Assembly: GCA_902537055.1 (NCBI GenBank)
Contig: CACAZW010000005.1
Coordinates: 1-64,000, forward strand
DNA length: 64,000 nucleotides
Source: an uncultured Pelagibacteraceae bacterium
GTDB lineage: Bacteria; Pseudomonadota; Alphaproteobacteria; Pelagibacterales; Pelagibacteraceae
Reading direction: 5' to 3'
Shown: positions 44,464 through 53,865 of the stretch, one piece after another
Layout of the letters: the number at the start of each line of letters is the position of its first letter
How positions within the stretch are numbered: position 1 is the stretch's first letter
Position numbers and translations under genes: made by a program
The notes under the pieces: generated by a model
What the model was told of the DNA's origin: nothing
The model's input: the letters and a program-made list of their open reading frames with translations, nothing else
Databases searched by the model: none

Positions 44464-45196
44464 TTTTTTTTTAAAAGAGCCTTTTGTCGATATATTAGAG
44501 GAACCAAAGAAGAACTCTAATATTAGCTCTCAACTTATATACGGTGAGAGTTTTAAAATAATTAGTAAAAAAAAAAATTATTTTAAAATAAAGACTTCAT
44601 ATGACAAATATTCAGGCTTTATAAAAAAAATTGATAGCTACAAAAAATTCAATCCAACTCACAAAGTTGGAATTTTAAAAGCTAGAATTTATTTGGGTAA
44701 TAAAAGAGAAAAATCAAATAAGTTTTTACCATTTACGAGCAAAATACAAATTTTAAAAAGAAATCAAAATTTCATTATGTATAAAAAAGATAAATGGCTA
44801 AGATCAAAAGATATATTTCCAATTCAAAAAAAAAATACTGATTTTGTAAAAATATTTAAAAGTTTTCTAAATTGTAAATATAAATGGGGTGGAAAAACAT
44901 TCGAAGGAATTGATTGTTCAGCTCTATTACAAATATTTTATAAATTTAATAATAATTTTTTTCCTAGAGATACGATTGATCAAGTTAAATTAAAAAAAGG
45001 TGTGGGATCCAAAAAAAAATTCAAAAAAGGTGATATTATTTTTTGGAAAGGACATGTTGCTATATGCATCAATACAAATGATCTTATTCACGCTTATGGT
45101 CCAAAAAAAAGAGTGATCATAATGCCAATTAAAAAAACGATAAAACTAATTAAAAAAACTGCTAAATTAGATGTAAAGAAAGTAACAAGGATCTGA
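44450..45196 (+). CDS. NlpC/P60 cysteine peptidase with N-terminal SH3-like region
   Basis: The protein of about 248 residues has an SH3b-like N-terminal half and a C-terminal NlpC/P60 domain with C156 in GIDCSALLQ, H202 in GHVAIC and a third polar site near LIHAYG. Such enzymes cut D-Glu-mesoDap bonds in cell-wall peptides. No ATG fits: the start must be TTG 44450 or GTG 44453, both inside the MFS gene. No signal peptide is seen, so it may act on imported muropeptides, matching the AmpG-like neighbour. Confidence 0.88.
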   Translation: MVQNSFFLKEPFVDILEEPKKNSNISSQLIYGESFKIISKKKNYFKIKTSYDKYSGFIKKIDSYKKFNPTHKVGILKARIYLGNKREKSNKFLPFTSKIQILKRNQNFIMYKKDKWLRSKDIFPIQKKNTDFVKIFKSFLNCKYKWGGKTFEGIDCSALLQIFYKFNNNFFPRDTIDQVKLKKGVGSKKKFKKGDIIFWKGHVAICINTNDLIHAYGPKKRVIIMPIKKTIKLIKKTAKLDVKKVTRI

Positions 45197-45197
45197 A

Positions 45198-46091
45198 TTA
45201 TTCTCGACCAAAATCAGGTTTAGAAATATCTTGTTTTTGAGAAATTATTTGTTTTCTTACTACTTTCGAATTGATTAATTTTTTTATTATCTTTGAATTT
45301 TCTTTCTTACTTATATTCTTCTTAAAATCTTTTAAATTTTTCATAAAAAGATTTATTGCTTCAATCATATTAGTTTTATTCTCGAAAAATATGTCTCTCC
45401 ACATTATTTCGTTGGAAGCAGCAATTCTTGAGAAATCTCTTAATCCACCTGCACTAAATTTAATCAAATTTTTATTCTTTTTTTTCTGAAAATCCTGAGC
45501 AGTTTTTATTAAATTGTAAGCAATTAAATGAGGTAGATGGCTAGTGACTGAAAAAATTTTATCATGATCATCGGGATTCATAATAATTATTTTAGATCCT
45601 AAAGATTTCCAAAATCTCTCTACTTTTTTTTGTTTTAGAACATTTTTATCTTTTATTATTATGCACCACTTGTTTTTGAACAAATTAGCATTACCATATT
45701 TGGGCCCACTAACTTCGGATCCTGAGATAGGATGACTCATCACCCAATCGAGATTTTTTGATAATTTTTTTTTTTTTAAAGAAATTAGATTTTTTTTTGT
45801 TGAACCAACGTCAGTTACAATTGAATTATGATTGAGATTTTTATTTAATGACGAAAAAAATTTAGGATATTCACTCATAGGAGTGCTTAAAATCACAAGA
45901 TCAATTTGTTTTAAATTTTTATCTAACCTTGTTAAAAATTTAATTTTTTTGTTAAATTTTTTAATAATAGATTTATATTTTTTAGATTTTTCAAATACAA
46001 AAAAATTTTTTGAAATTTTTTTCTGTATTGACGCCTTTAATATTGATGAGCCTATCAATCCGCAACCAATAATAAGAATATTGTTAAACAT
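45198..46091 (-). CDS. Prephenate/arogenate dehydrogenase (TyrA/TyrC-type)
   Basis: The 297-residue protein has an N-terminal Rossmann motif GCGLIGSS (residues 9-16) and the TyrA signatures VILSTPMSEYPKF, DVGSTKKNL and SHPISGSEVSGPKYGNANLF, plus SVTSHLPHLIAY. It makes tyrosine precursors from prephenate or arogenate using NAD. It overlaps the upstream aminotransferase gene by 8 nt, so both act in aromatic amino-acid synthesis. Confidence 0.93.
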   Translation of the reverse strand: MFNNILIIGCGLIGSSILKASIQKKISKNFFVFEKSKKYKSIIKKFNKKIKFLTRLDKNLKQIDLVILSTPMSEYPKFFSSLNKNLNHNSIVTDVGSTKKNLISLKKKKLSKNLDWVMSHPISGSEVSGPKYGNANLFKNKWCIIIKDKNVLKQKKVERFWKSLGSKIIIMNPDDHDKIFSVTSHLPHLIAYNLIKTAQDFQKKKNKNLIKFSAGGLRDFSRIAASNEIMWRDIFFENKTNMIEAINLFMKNLKDFKKNISKKENSKIIKKLINSKVVRKQIISQKQDISKPDFGRE

Positions 46092-47166
46092 TTTTAAAAA
46101 TAGTATTCATTCTCTTAAGGAATATTTGGTTTTCTTTTGTGTTGCCAATTGTAAGTCTTAGACAATTTTTTATACCATATGAATTCATTTCTCTTAGTAT
46201 AATTCCATATTTCTGTAATTTTTTTAAAGTTGTATCTGCGGTAAATTTTGCTTTTTTGAAATCTAACAGAAAGAAATTTCCAGATATTTTGTTTGTACCA
46301 ATATTATATTTTAACATCTCACTTTTAATTTTTTTGCACCATTTAAGATTATGTATTACTGACTTTTTAACAAATTTATTGTCTTTAAGTGATTCAACAG
46401 CACAAATTTGAGCAAATTTATTTACGTTAAAAGGTGGTTTAATTTTATATAATTCTTTAATTATAGATTTATCACCGTATCCCCAGCCTATCCTTAATGA
46501 AGCTAGACCATAGATTTTTGAAAATGTTCTTAAAATAAATACATTTTTTGAGTTTTTAAATAACTGAATTCCAGATTTGTAATCCTTATTCTTCATATAT
46601 TCAAAATATGCATCATCAACAACCAATAAAATATTTTTATTTAATCTTCTCCTTAAGTCTAATAGCTCGTTTTTTGTTAAATAAGTGCCTGTTGGATTAT
46701 TTGGATTTGCAATAAAAACAATTTTTGTTTTTTTTGATGTCTTTTTAAGAATTTCTTTAACTGAAACTTTAAAATTAATTTCTTTCGCTAATTTTACGTT
46801 TGCTCCAACGATTTTTGAGTATATCCTATACATGAGGAAACTGTACTGAGGAACAACAACTTCATCATTTTCTCTAAGGAACAATTGACAAAGCATTTGA
46901 ATTACTTCGTCAGAACCAGAGCCACAAATTATCTTGGATTTATCACAATCATACTTCTTTGATATTTTTTGTGTTAATTCCGAAAATTTACTGTCAGGAT
47001 ATTTTGATATATCAAATTTAGACTTAATAATTTTTTCGACATTTTTACTGACACCTAAAGCAGATTCATTTGCAGATAACTTAATAATTTTTTTATTACC
47101 AGCCAATAGGGATTTTCCTGGTTTGTAACTCTGTAATTTTATGTTTTTAAATCTTAGCGCTGTCAT
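46084..47166 (-). CDS. hisC: Histidinol-phosphate/aromatic aminotransferase
   Basis: The 360-residue fold-type I aminotransferase has the PLP lysine K217 in RTFSKIYGLASLRIGWGYG, the IANPNNPTGTY motif and VVDDAYFEY. HisC-type enzymes serve histidine synthesis and often also phenylalanine and tyrosine. Pairing with the TyrA-type dehydrogenase (8-nt overlap) suggests the aromatic role here. It is divergent from metX over 180 bp that contain the SAM-II riboswitch. Confidence 0.92.
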   Translation of the reverse strand: MTALRFKNIKLQSYKPGKSLLAGNKKIIKLSANESALGVSKNVEKIIKSKFDISKYPDSKFSELTQKISKKYDCDKSKIICGSGSDEVIQMLCQLFLRENDEVVVPQYSFLMYRIYSKIVGANVKLAKEINFKVSVKEILKKTSKKTKIVFIANPNNPTGTYLTKNELLDLRRRLNKNILLVVDDAYFEYMKNKDYKSGIQLFKNSKNVFILRTFSKIYGLASLRIGWGYGDKSIIKELYKIKPPFNVNKFAQICAVESLKDNKFVKKSVIHNLKWCKKIKSEMLKYNIGTNKISGNFFLLDFKKAKFTADTTLKKLQKYGIILREMNSYGIKNCLRLTIGNTKENQIFLKRMNTIFKNV

Positions 47167-47228
47167 AGTAAATATTTCACTATAAATAGTCTTTTAACTA
47201 GATAAAACAATAATTAATTGAGCAATAT

Positions 47229-47257
47229 TTGACATATAAATTCCTTTGAAGTAAAAG
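47229..47257 (+). promoter_or_regulatory. Promoter of the metX leader
   Basis: A perfect -35 TTGACA (47229-47234) and a -10-like TAAAAG (47252-47257) are 17 bases apart. The predicted start, near 47264, falls at the first base of the SAM-II aptamer. Confidence 0.65.
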
Positions 47258-47263
47258 CTGCAT

Positions 47264-47312
47264 GCGCTGATTTATACTGAATTGCGAGCGCTATAAAAAA
47301 ACCGCTAAAATG
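47264..47312 (+). promoter_or_regulatory. SAM-II riboswitch upstream of metX
   Basis: The sequence follows the SAM-II consensus closely: GCGCTGATTTA (47264-47274), ATTGCGAGCGC (47281-47291), ATAAAA (from 47292) and CGCTAAAA (47303-47310). P1 is GCGCT/AGCGC (47264-47268 with 47287-47291), and the loop GATTTAT can form the pseudoknot with ATAAAA. SAM-II binds S-adenosylmethionine and lowers expression of methionine genes. A run of eight T follows at 47313-47320. Confidence 0.93.
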
Positions 47313-47346
47313 TTTTTTTTCTCACAATTCAATCAGTACAATTGTT

Positions 47347-48480
47347 ATGAATAAGAATATTGATACAAAAAAAATAATTATATCTAATCCCCTTAAATTG
47401 GATTGTGGTAAGGAAATTAATAACTTTCCAATAGCATATGAGACATATGGGAAATTAAACAGTGAAAAAAGTAATGCAATATTAGTTTTCCATGCTTTGA
47501 CTGGAGATCAATATGTTTCTGGAAAAAACCCAATAACTAATAAAGATGGTTGGTGGAGTTATGTTGTTGGAGAAAATAAGCCAATTGATACAAATAAATT
47601 TTTTGTGATTTGTGCAAACGTTATGGGAGGCTGCATGGGATCTTACGGACCTAGCACAATAAATGAGTCCACTGGTAAACAAATAGGAACTGATTTTCCA
47701 ATTATAACTATTAACGACATGGTTAACGCTCAATATGAGCTAATTAAATATTTAGAAATTGAAAAACTTTTTGCTGTAGTGGGTGGTTCAATGGGTGGAA
47801 TGCAAGTGCTACAATTTGTTGCCAATTTTCCAGATAAAGCGAAACTGGCGATACCGATTGCTTGCACATCTAGTCATTCGGCACAAAACATAGCGTTTAA
47901 TGAATTAGGAAGACAAGCAATTATGGCTGACAGTAAGTGGGAAAATGGATTTTATAGTAATTACAAATTAAATCCTGACAAAGGTTTAGCAGTTGCAAGA
48001 ATGGCAGCACATATTACTTATCTTTCTGAAAAAGGATTGCAGGAAAAATTTGGAAGAAAATTGCAAGATAGGGATAGCCTAAGATATGGATTTGAGGCAG
48101 ATTTTCAAATTGAGAGTTATCTTAGATACCAAGGATCTGTGTTTGTTGATAGATTTGATGCAAATAGTTATCTATATATAACTCGTGCAATGGATTATTT
48201 TGATTTATCTAAACAGTACAAAGGAAATTTATCTGATGCATTCAAAAAAACTAAAACAAAATTTTTTGTAATATCATTTACATCAGATTGGTTGTATCCA
48301 ACATCGGAGAATAGAGAAATAGTTATAGCATTAAATTCTGTTGGTGCAGATGTCGGATTTGTTGAAATAGAATCTGATAAAGGACATGACTCATTTTTGC
48401 TTGATGTTCCAAGTTTCCTAAAGACACTCGGCGATTATATTAATTCAACCTACAAAATTATAAATGAAAGAAGAATTTAA
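47347..48480 (+). CDS. metX: Homoserine O-acyltransferase
   Basis: The 377-residue alpha/beta hydrolase has [16 protein letters not shown] and the nucleophile S148 in [14 protein letters not shown], with a late GHDSFLLD carrying the histidine. It acetylates or succinylates homoserine, the first committed step of methionine synthesis. It is controlled by the SAM-II riboswitch just upstream and overlaps metW by 17 nt. An ACAATT/AATTGT stem ends at 47345, just before the ATG. Confidence 0.96.
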   Translation: MNKNIDTKKIIISNPLKLDCGKEINNFPIAYETYGKLNSEKSNAILVFHALTGDQYVSGKNPITNKDGWWSYVVGENKPIDTNKFFVICANVMGGCMGSYGPSTINESTGKQIGTDFPIITINDMVNAQYELIKYLEIEKLFAVVGGSMGGMQVLQFVANFPDKAKLAIPIACTSSHSAQNIAFNELGRQAIMADSKWENGFYSNYKLNPDKGLAVARMAAHITYLSEKGLQEKFGRKLQDRDSLRYGFEADFQIESYLRYQGSVFVDRFDANSYLYITRAMDYFDLSKQYKGNLSDAFKKTKTKFFVISFTSDWLYPTSENREIVIALNSVGADVGFVEIESDKGHDSFLLDVPSFLKTLGDYINSTYKIINERRI

Positions 48481-49060
48481 TATTATATCTAATTTGATAG
48501 AGGAAAATACTAGAGTTCTCGATGTTGGTTGTGGCAATGGAGACTTGATGAAATTTTTACAAGAAAACAAAACTAAAGATATTCGTGGACTAGAAATCTC
48601 TAAAGAAAAAGTTCAAAATTGTTTATCAAAAGGATTAACTGTAATTGAGGGGAATGCTGAAAGCGATTTAAAACAATTTCCTAAATCGTCTTTTGATTAT
48701 GTTATTTTAAGCCAAACATTACAAGCTTTTCTTAATCCTGAATTAGTAATTAATGAATTACTAAAAGTAGGAAAAAAAGTAATTGTTACTATACCTAATT
48801 TTGGTTACTGGAGAGTTAGACTACAATTACTGTTTAAAGGCACAATGCCTGTAACAGAAAATTTACCTCATGAATGGTATAATACACCAAATTTACATAT
48901 GTGCACAATTAAAGATTTTTATAATTTTTGCAGTAGTAAGAATATTAAAATATTTAAGTCTATCGCTTTAAAAAAAAGTCGAATTTCAGAAATAAATAAA
49001 TCAAATTTAAATTATAAAAATCTTGACTCTCATTTAGGTATATTTTTAATAGAAAGTTAA
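48464..49060 (+). CDS. metW: Methionine biosynthesis protein MetW
   Basis: The 198-residue SAM-methyltransferase-like protein has [15 protein letters not shown], then [19 protein letters not shown] and [20 protein letters not shown], the MetW signatures. MetW forms a pair with MetX and is needed for its activity in several bacteria. The 17-nt overlap with metX supports coupled translation. gloB begins on the base after its stop. Confidence 0.95.
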   Translation: MKEEFNIISNLIEENTRVLDVGCGNGDLMKFLQENKTKDIRGLEISKEKVQNCLSKGLTVIEGNAESDLKQFPKSSFDYVILSQTLQAFLNPELVINELLKVGKKVIVTIPNFGYWRVRLQLLFKGTMPVTENLPHEWYNTPNLHMCTIKDFYNFCSSKNIKIFKSIALKKSRISEINKSNLNYKNLDSHLGIFLIES

Positions 49061-49780
49061 ATGAAAGTAGAAATTATTAAGTGTCTGGAAGATAATTTTT
49101 CTTACATTTTAATTAATGAAGCTAATAGAAATTGTTGTGTTGTTGATCCTGGTGAAGCAGATCCAATTCTAAATTATTTACAGAAAAATAAATTAAATTT
49201 AAAATATATATTAAATACACATCATCATCATGACCATGTTGGCGGGAATGAAGAATTAAAAAAAAAATTTAATGCAGAGGTAATAGGTTATATTGGAGAT
49301 AAAAATAGAATACCTCAAATTGATATTTGCTTAAGTGATGGTGAAATTTGGAAGAAGGATATTTTTGAAGCAAAAATATATCATGTCCCTGGCCATACAA
49401 TAGGTCATATCTGTTTTCATTTTTTTAAAAATAAGTTAATTTTTACAGGAGATACTTTGTTCTCTATGGGATGTGGAAGAATTTTTGAAGGGAGTTATGA
49501 GCAAATGTACAACTCACTACAAGTTTTAAAAAGTTTAGATAAAGATACAAAAATTTATTGTGGACATGAATATACTTTAAAGAATTCTGAATTTTGTTTA
49601 GCACAAGATTCCAATAACAATGAATTACTAAACAAAATTAAAGAAATTAAAGAAAAAATTAAACTAGGTAAAACTAGTATGCCATCAACGATTGGTGAGG
49701 AACTTAATTGTAACATTTTTCTAAAGTCAAACGATCTAGAAAATTTCAAAAAATTGAGGGATTTAAAGGATAATTTCTAA
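49061..49780 (+). CDS. gloB: Hydroxyacylglutathione hydrolase (glyoxalase II)
   Basis: The 239-residue metallo-beta-lactamase-fold protein has the binuclear metal motif THHHHDH (residues 53-59), VPGHTIGHICFHF, FTGDTLFSMGCGRIFEG and a late YCGHEYTLKN. It hydrolyses S-lactoylglutathione to lactate and glutathione. It starts directly after metW with no gap, so it probably shares the SAM-controlled transcript. Confidence 0.96.
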   Translation: MKVEIIKCLEDNFSYILINEANRNCCVVDPGEADPILNYLQKNKLNLKYILNTHHHHDHVGGNEELKKKFNAEVIGYIGDKNRIPQIDICLSDGEIWKKDIFEAKIYHVPGHTIGHICFHFFKNKLIFTGDTLFSMGCGRIFEGSYEQMYNSLQVLKSLDKDTKIYCGHEYTLKNSEFCLAQDSNNNELLNKIKEIKEKIKLGKTSMPSTIGEELNCNIFLKSNDLENFKKLRDLKDNF

Positions 49781-49790
49781 GTTATTAACC

Positions 49791-49818
49791 TTGACTATGA
49801 TGCAACCCAGACTATATT
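49791..49818 (+). promoter_or_regulatory. Candidate promoter of the rplU-rpmA-obgE operon
   Basis: TTGACT (49791-49796) and TATATT (49813-49818) are 16 bases apart, in the 64-bp gap between gloB and rplU. Transcription would start near 49825, about 20 nt before rplU. Confidence 0.55.
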
Positions 49819-49844
49819 GCTGACTATAAAAATTAGGGCTAACT

Positions 49845-50246
49845 ATGTCATTCGCGGTGATTCAAACAGGTGGTAAACAGTATAAAGTGAAAGCTGGAGA
49901 GATTCTCAAAGTTGAAAAGCTCGAAGATTCAAAAGAAAATTCAAAAATAGAGTTTAATGAAATACTAGCTTACGGAGATGATAAAAATTTAGAGTTAGGA
50001 GAGCCGACAATTAGTGGAGCTAAAGTTGAAGCTGAATTAATAAAAAATGGAAAAAATAGAACAATTCTTATTTTTAAAAAAAGGAGAAGGCAAAATTCGA
50101 GAAGAAAAAATGGTCATAGACAAAAATTTACAATGGTAAGAATAAGTAAAATCTATTCAAAAGATGGTAAAGTTATTTCTGAAGCAGAAAAAAGAAAAGA
50201 AATACCATCAAAAAAAACAGTTGAAACTAAGGAAGCAGCTAAATAA
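49845..50246 (+). CDS. rplU: 50S ribosomal protein L21
   Basis: The 133-residue protein has the L21 start FAVIQTGGKQYKVKAGEILK and KKRRRQNSRRKNGHRQKFTM. It is about 30 residues longer than the E. coli protein because of a Lys/Glu-rich C-terminal extension (from ISEAEKRKEIPSKK). It binds 23S rRNA. It leads the conserved rplU-rpmA-obgE order, with L27 10 bp downstream. Confidence 0.97.
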   Translation: MSFAVIQTGGKQYKVKAGEILKVEKLEDSKENSKIEFNEILAYGDDKNLELGEPTISGAKVEAELIKNGKNRTILIFKKRRRQNSRRKNGHRQKFTMVRISKIYSKDGKVISEAEKRKEIPSKKTVETKEAAK

Positions 50247-50256
50247 AAAGTAATTT

Positions 50257-50511
50257 ATGGCAACGAAAAAAGCAGGTGGATCGTCAAGAAACGGAAGAGA
50301 TAGTGCAGGTCGTAGACTGGGTGTGAAAAAATATGGTGGCGAGATGGTTGTGCCTGGTAACATTATTGTAAGACAAAGAGGAACTAAAATATTTCCTGGA
50401 GAAAATGTTGGCATGGGTAAAGACCATTCGATATTTTCAGTTGTTAAAGGTAAAGTAGAGTTTAAAAAATCAAAATCTGATAGAACTTACGTTTCTGTAA
50501 AGCCCAATTAA
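50257..50511 (+). CDS. rpmA: 50S ribosomal protein L27
   Basis: The 84-residue protein has the L27 start [20 protein letters not shown] and later [20 protein letters not shown]. Its N-terminal tail reaches the peptidyl-transferase centre. There is no Firmicutes-type N-terminal extension. obgE follows after 27 bp. Confidence 0.97.
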   Translation: MATKKAGGSSRNGRDSAGRRLGVKKYGGEMVVPGNIIVRQRGTKIFPGENVGMGKDHSIFSVVKGKVEFKKSKSDRTYVSVKPN

Positions 50512-50538
50512 TAGATACAACACTCACATAGTTGTTAT

Positions 50539-51522
50539 ATGAAATTTCTAGATCAAGTTAAGATATATGTAAAAGCTGGTAACGGAGGGTCGGGATCTCC
50601 AAGTTTTCGTAGGGAAAAATTTGTAGAGTTTGGTGGCCCTGATGGCGGCGATGGAGGGAAAGGAGGATCTGTAATTCTTATTAGTGAAAGAAATCTTAAT
50701 ACTTTGATTGATTACAGGTATCAACAACACTTCAAAGCTGAAAGAGGAAAGGATGGCAGCGGAAAAAACAAAACTGGGAAAGGTGGTGAAGATTTATATT
50801 TAAAAGTACCTTTAGGAACACAAGTATTTGAAGAAGATAATAAAACACTTATTTATGATTTTAAAAGTCAGAAAGAGGAATTTTTAGTAGCAAGCGGAGG
50901 TAAAGGAGGATTTGGAAATACAAGATTTAAGTCCTCAACCAATAGAGCCCCAAAGAAATTTACAAAAGGGAGTCTAGGAGAGGAATTTTGGATTTGGCTT
51001 CAACTAAAAACAATTGCTGATATCGGTATCATAGGATTGCCCAATGCTGGGAAATCCAGCTTGCTTGCATCAATGACGAGTGCAAATCCAAAAATAGCAA
51101 ACTATAAATTTACTACAATTAATCCAAATCTTGGTGTTGCTAGTTATGATGACAAAGAAGTTACTTTAGCAGATATACCAGGCTTAATTGAGGGTGCTCA
51201 TACCGGAACTGGTCTTGGAATAAAGTTTTTAAAACATATAGAAAGGTGCAAAACTTTGCTACATTTAATAGATATAACTGAAGATGATTTATTTATTTCT
51301 TACAACCAAGTCAGAAAAGAATTATCAAAATACAGTAAAGATTTAGTTAAAAAAAAAGAAATAGTAGTTTTAAATAAAACTGACTTAATAGATGAAGAGG
51401 AAAAAAAAGAGAAGATAAAAAAACTTAAGAATAAATTAAAAAAAAATATCTTTTTCATGTCAACAATGGATAAAAAATCAGTATCAGATATAAAGTCAAA
51501 GTTGGTAAACTATGTATCTTAA
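50539..51522 (+). CDS. obgE: Ribosome-assembly GTPase ObgE
   Basis: The 327-residue protein has the glycine-rich Obg domain (residues 1-158, with GGPDGGDGGKGG) and a GTPase domain with G1 GLPNAGKS (166-173), DIPGLIEGAH and NKTD. It acts in large-subunit assembly. It ends soon after the G domain and lacks the C-terminal extension of longer Obg proteins. It overlaps proB by 11 nt. Confidence 0.97.
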   Translation: MKFLDQVKIYVKAGNGGSGSPSFRREKFVEFGGPDGGDGGKGGSVILISERNLNTLIDYRYQQHFKAERGKDGSGKNKTGKGGEDLYLKVPLGTQVFEEDNKTLIYDFKSQKEEFLVASGGKGGFGNTRFKSSTNRAPKKFTKGSLGEEFWIWLQLKTIADIGIIGLPNAGKSSLLASMTSANPKIANYKFTTINPNLGVASYDDKEVTLADIPGLIEGAHTGTGLGIKFLKHIERCKTLLHLIDITEDDLFISYNQVRKELSKYSKDLVKKKEIVVLNKTDLIDEEEKKEKIKKLKNKLKKNIFFMSTMDKKSVSDIKSKLVNYVS

Positions 51523-52618
51523 AGACTCCAAAACTGTAGTAATAAAAATAGGTTCATCTTTATTAATAAATGACAATAAAATTATTAGAGAAAAATGGCT
51601 TTTGGAATTTGCTAAAGATATTAAAGAGTTACAAAAACTTAAAAAGAATATTGTTATAGTAAGTTCTGGAGCAATTGCTTTAGGGTGTAAAAAATTACAA
51701 TTAAATAAAAAAACTTTAAAGCTTGATAAAAGCCAAGCTGTTGCATCAATTGGACAAATAGAATTAATGAATCTTTTTAAAAAGACATTTGGCTCAAATA
51801 AAATAAATATTTCTCAAATTCTAATTACTTTAGAAGATACTGAACAAAGAAGAAGAGCTATAAATGCTAAAAGAACTTTCGAAAACTTATTTGAGCTTAA
51901 TTTTGTACCTGTTGTTAATGAAAATGATAGTATTGCAACTTCTGAAATTAAATACGGAGATAATGACAGATTAGCATCAAGAGTTGCACAAATATCAGGT
52001 GCAGATTGCTTAATATTATTGTCTGATGTTGATGGATTGTATTCTAAAAACCCAAAAATTCATAAAAATGCTAAACTGATTAAAGAAATAAAAAATATTG
52101 ATTCTAAAATTGAAAATTTTTCAAGTAAAAGCACAAGTGAGTATGGTACTGGTGGAATGAAAACGAAAATTGATGCTGCAAAAGTATGTCAAGTCTCGGG
52201 TTGCTATATGGCTATTGCAAATGGTTTAATTAAAAGACCAATTAAAAATATACTGGAACATAATTCTGGGACATGGTTTTTACCAAAAGTATCTAAATTA
52301 GATGCAAGAAAAAAATGGATAATCAGCTCTATATCTCCAAAAGGAGAGATTATTATAGATGATGGCGCTTTAAGTGCTTTAAAAAATGGAAAAAGTTTAT
52401 TAGCTGCAGGTATTAGAGAAGTTTCAGGAAAATTTTTTAAAGGTGATCATGTTAGAATTTTAGATAAAAATAACAAAGAATTTGCTAGAGGGTTGAGCAG
52501 TTTTACATCTGATGAGATATCTAAAATAAAAGGAGAACATTCTAACAAAATTAGTAATCTTTTAGGCTATGTTACAAAGTCTGAAGTTATACATAAAGAT
52601 GATATGGTTAAAATTTAA
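51512..52618 (+). CDS. proB: Glutamate 5-kinase
   Basis: The 368-residue protein has an amino-acid kinase domain (VVIKIGSSLLIND, VSSGAIALGCKKL, NENDSIAT, YGDNDRLASRVAQI, TGGMKTKIDAA) followed by a C-terminal PUA domain (from about residue 275). It phosphorylates glutamate, the first step of proline synthesis. It overlaps obgE by 11 nt and shares TAATG with proA. Confidence 0.97.
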   Translation: MYLKDSKTVVIKIGSSLLINDNKIIREKWLLEFAKDIKELQKLKKNIVIVSSGAIALGCKKLQLNKKTLKLDKSQAVASIGQIELMNLFKKTFGSNKINISQILITLEDTEQRRRAINAKRTFENLFELNFVPVVNENDSIATSEIKYGDNDRLASRVAQISGADCLILLSDVDGLYSKNPKIHKNAKLIKEIKNIDSKIENFSSKSTSEYGTGGMKTKIDAAKVCQVSGCYMAIANGLIKRPIKNILEHNSGTWFLPKVSKLDARKKWIISSISPKGEIIIDDGALSALKNGKSLLAAGIREVSGKFFKGDHVRILDKNNKEFARGLSSFTSDEISKIKGEHSNKISNLLGYVTKSEVIHKDDMVKI

Positions 52619-53865
52619 TGAGTAAACTACTAAAAAAAATTGGATTAAATTCTAGAAAAGCTTTGAATTCAAGTATTAGTCCAAAAAAAAAAAATAAAGT
52701 TTTAAAAGATTTTGTAAAATTAATTGAGATTAATAAGAATAAAATTATTAGTGAAAATAATAAAGATATTTTTTATGCAAAAGGAAAAAAATTGAAAGAA
52801 AACTTAATTCAAAGGCTTGCTCTTAATAATAATAAATTAAAAAGTATAATTGACTCTATTAAAACTATTACTTCTTTTAAAGATCCAGTTAATCAAGTAA
52901 CTTCAAAATGGAAAAGGCCAAATGGACTTGAAATTAGAAGAGTTACAATACCAATAGGAGTTATAGGTGTAATATTTGAGAGTAGACCCAATGTTACTTC
53001 GGATGTATCAGCACTATGTTTTAAATCTGGAAATGCTGTTATATTAAGAGGTGGTTCGGAAGCCTACAACAGTAATAAAATTTTAGTAAATTTATTTAGG
53101 AGAGCTCTAAAAAAAAATAAAGTAAACGAAAATTACGTCCAGTTTATAAACAATAAAAGCAGAAAACTCGTAGATTATTTATTATCAAAAATGGAAAACT
53201 CCATTGATGTTGTAATACCACGAGGCGGAAAAAATTTAGTAAAAAAAGTTAAACAACTTTCAAAGGTACCAGTTATTGGTCATTTGGAAGGAATTTGTCA
53301 TACATATATTGATAAAGAGGCAGAAAATAATATGGCAAACAAAATAGTATTAAATGCTAAGTTGAGAAATACTAGTATATGTGGTGCAACTGAAACTCTC
53401 TTAATACATAAAAGTAAATCAAAATCAGTAAATTTAATTTTAAATTCACTAGCTGAAAGTGGTTGTAAAATTTTAGCTGATAGAAAAATAAGAAAATTAT
53501 TTAAAGGCAAAACATATCCTGCAAATAATAATACTTGGTCAAAAGAACATCTTTCACCCATTATTTCAGTTAAATTAGTGAATGATGTCAAAGAAGCAGT
53601 TACACATATCAATAAATATGGAACTATGCATACAGATGCAATAGTAACCAAAAACAAAAATACAGCAAAATTCTTTATTAAGAATGTAAAAAGCTCAATT
53701 GCTATTCAAAATTCATCAACACAATTTGCTGACGGAGGAGAATTTGGTTTTGGTGGAGAGGTTGGAATTTCAACAAACACCTTGCCACCAAGAGGTCCTG
53801 TCGGTCTAAATCAGTTAGTAAGTTATAAATATGAAGTTTATGGTTCAGGGCAAATTAGAAAATAA
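52618..53865 (+). CDS. proA: Gamma-glutamyl phosphate reductase
   Basis: The 415-residue aldehyde-dehydrogenase-fold protein has IGVIGVIFESRPNVTSDVSA, VIPRGGKNLV and the catalytic C255 in TSICGATETLL. It reduces glutamyl-5-phosphate with NADPH, the second step of proline synthesis. It is coupled to proB by one base, and its last 35 bases overlap nadD. Confidence 0.97.
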   Translation: MSKLLKKIGLNSRKALNSSISPKKKNKVLKDFVKLIEINKNKIISENNKDIFYAKGKKLKENLIQRLALNNNKLKSIIDSIKTITSFKDPVNQVTSKWKRPNGLEIRRVTIPIGVIGVIFESRPNVTSDVSALCFKSGNAVILRGGSEAYNSNKILVNLFRRALKKNKVNENYVQFINNKSRKLVDYLLSKMENSIDVVIPRGGKNLVKKVKQLSKVPVIGHLEGICHTYIDKEAENNMANKIVLNAKLRNTSICGATETLLIHKSKSKSVNLILNSLAESGCKILADRKIRKLFKGKTYPANNNTWSKEHLSPIISVKLVNDVKEAVTHINKYGTMHTDAIVTKNKNTAKFFIKNVKSSIAIQNSSTQFADGGEFGFGGEVGISTNTLPPRGPVGLNQLVSYKYEVYGSGQIRK

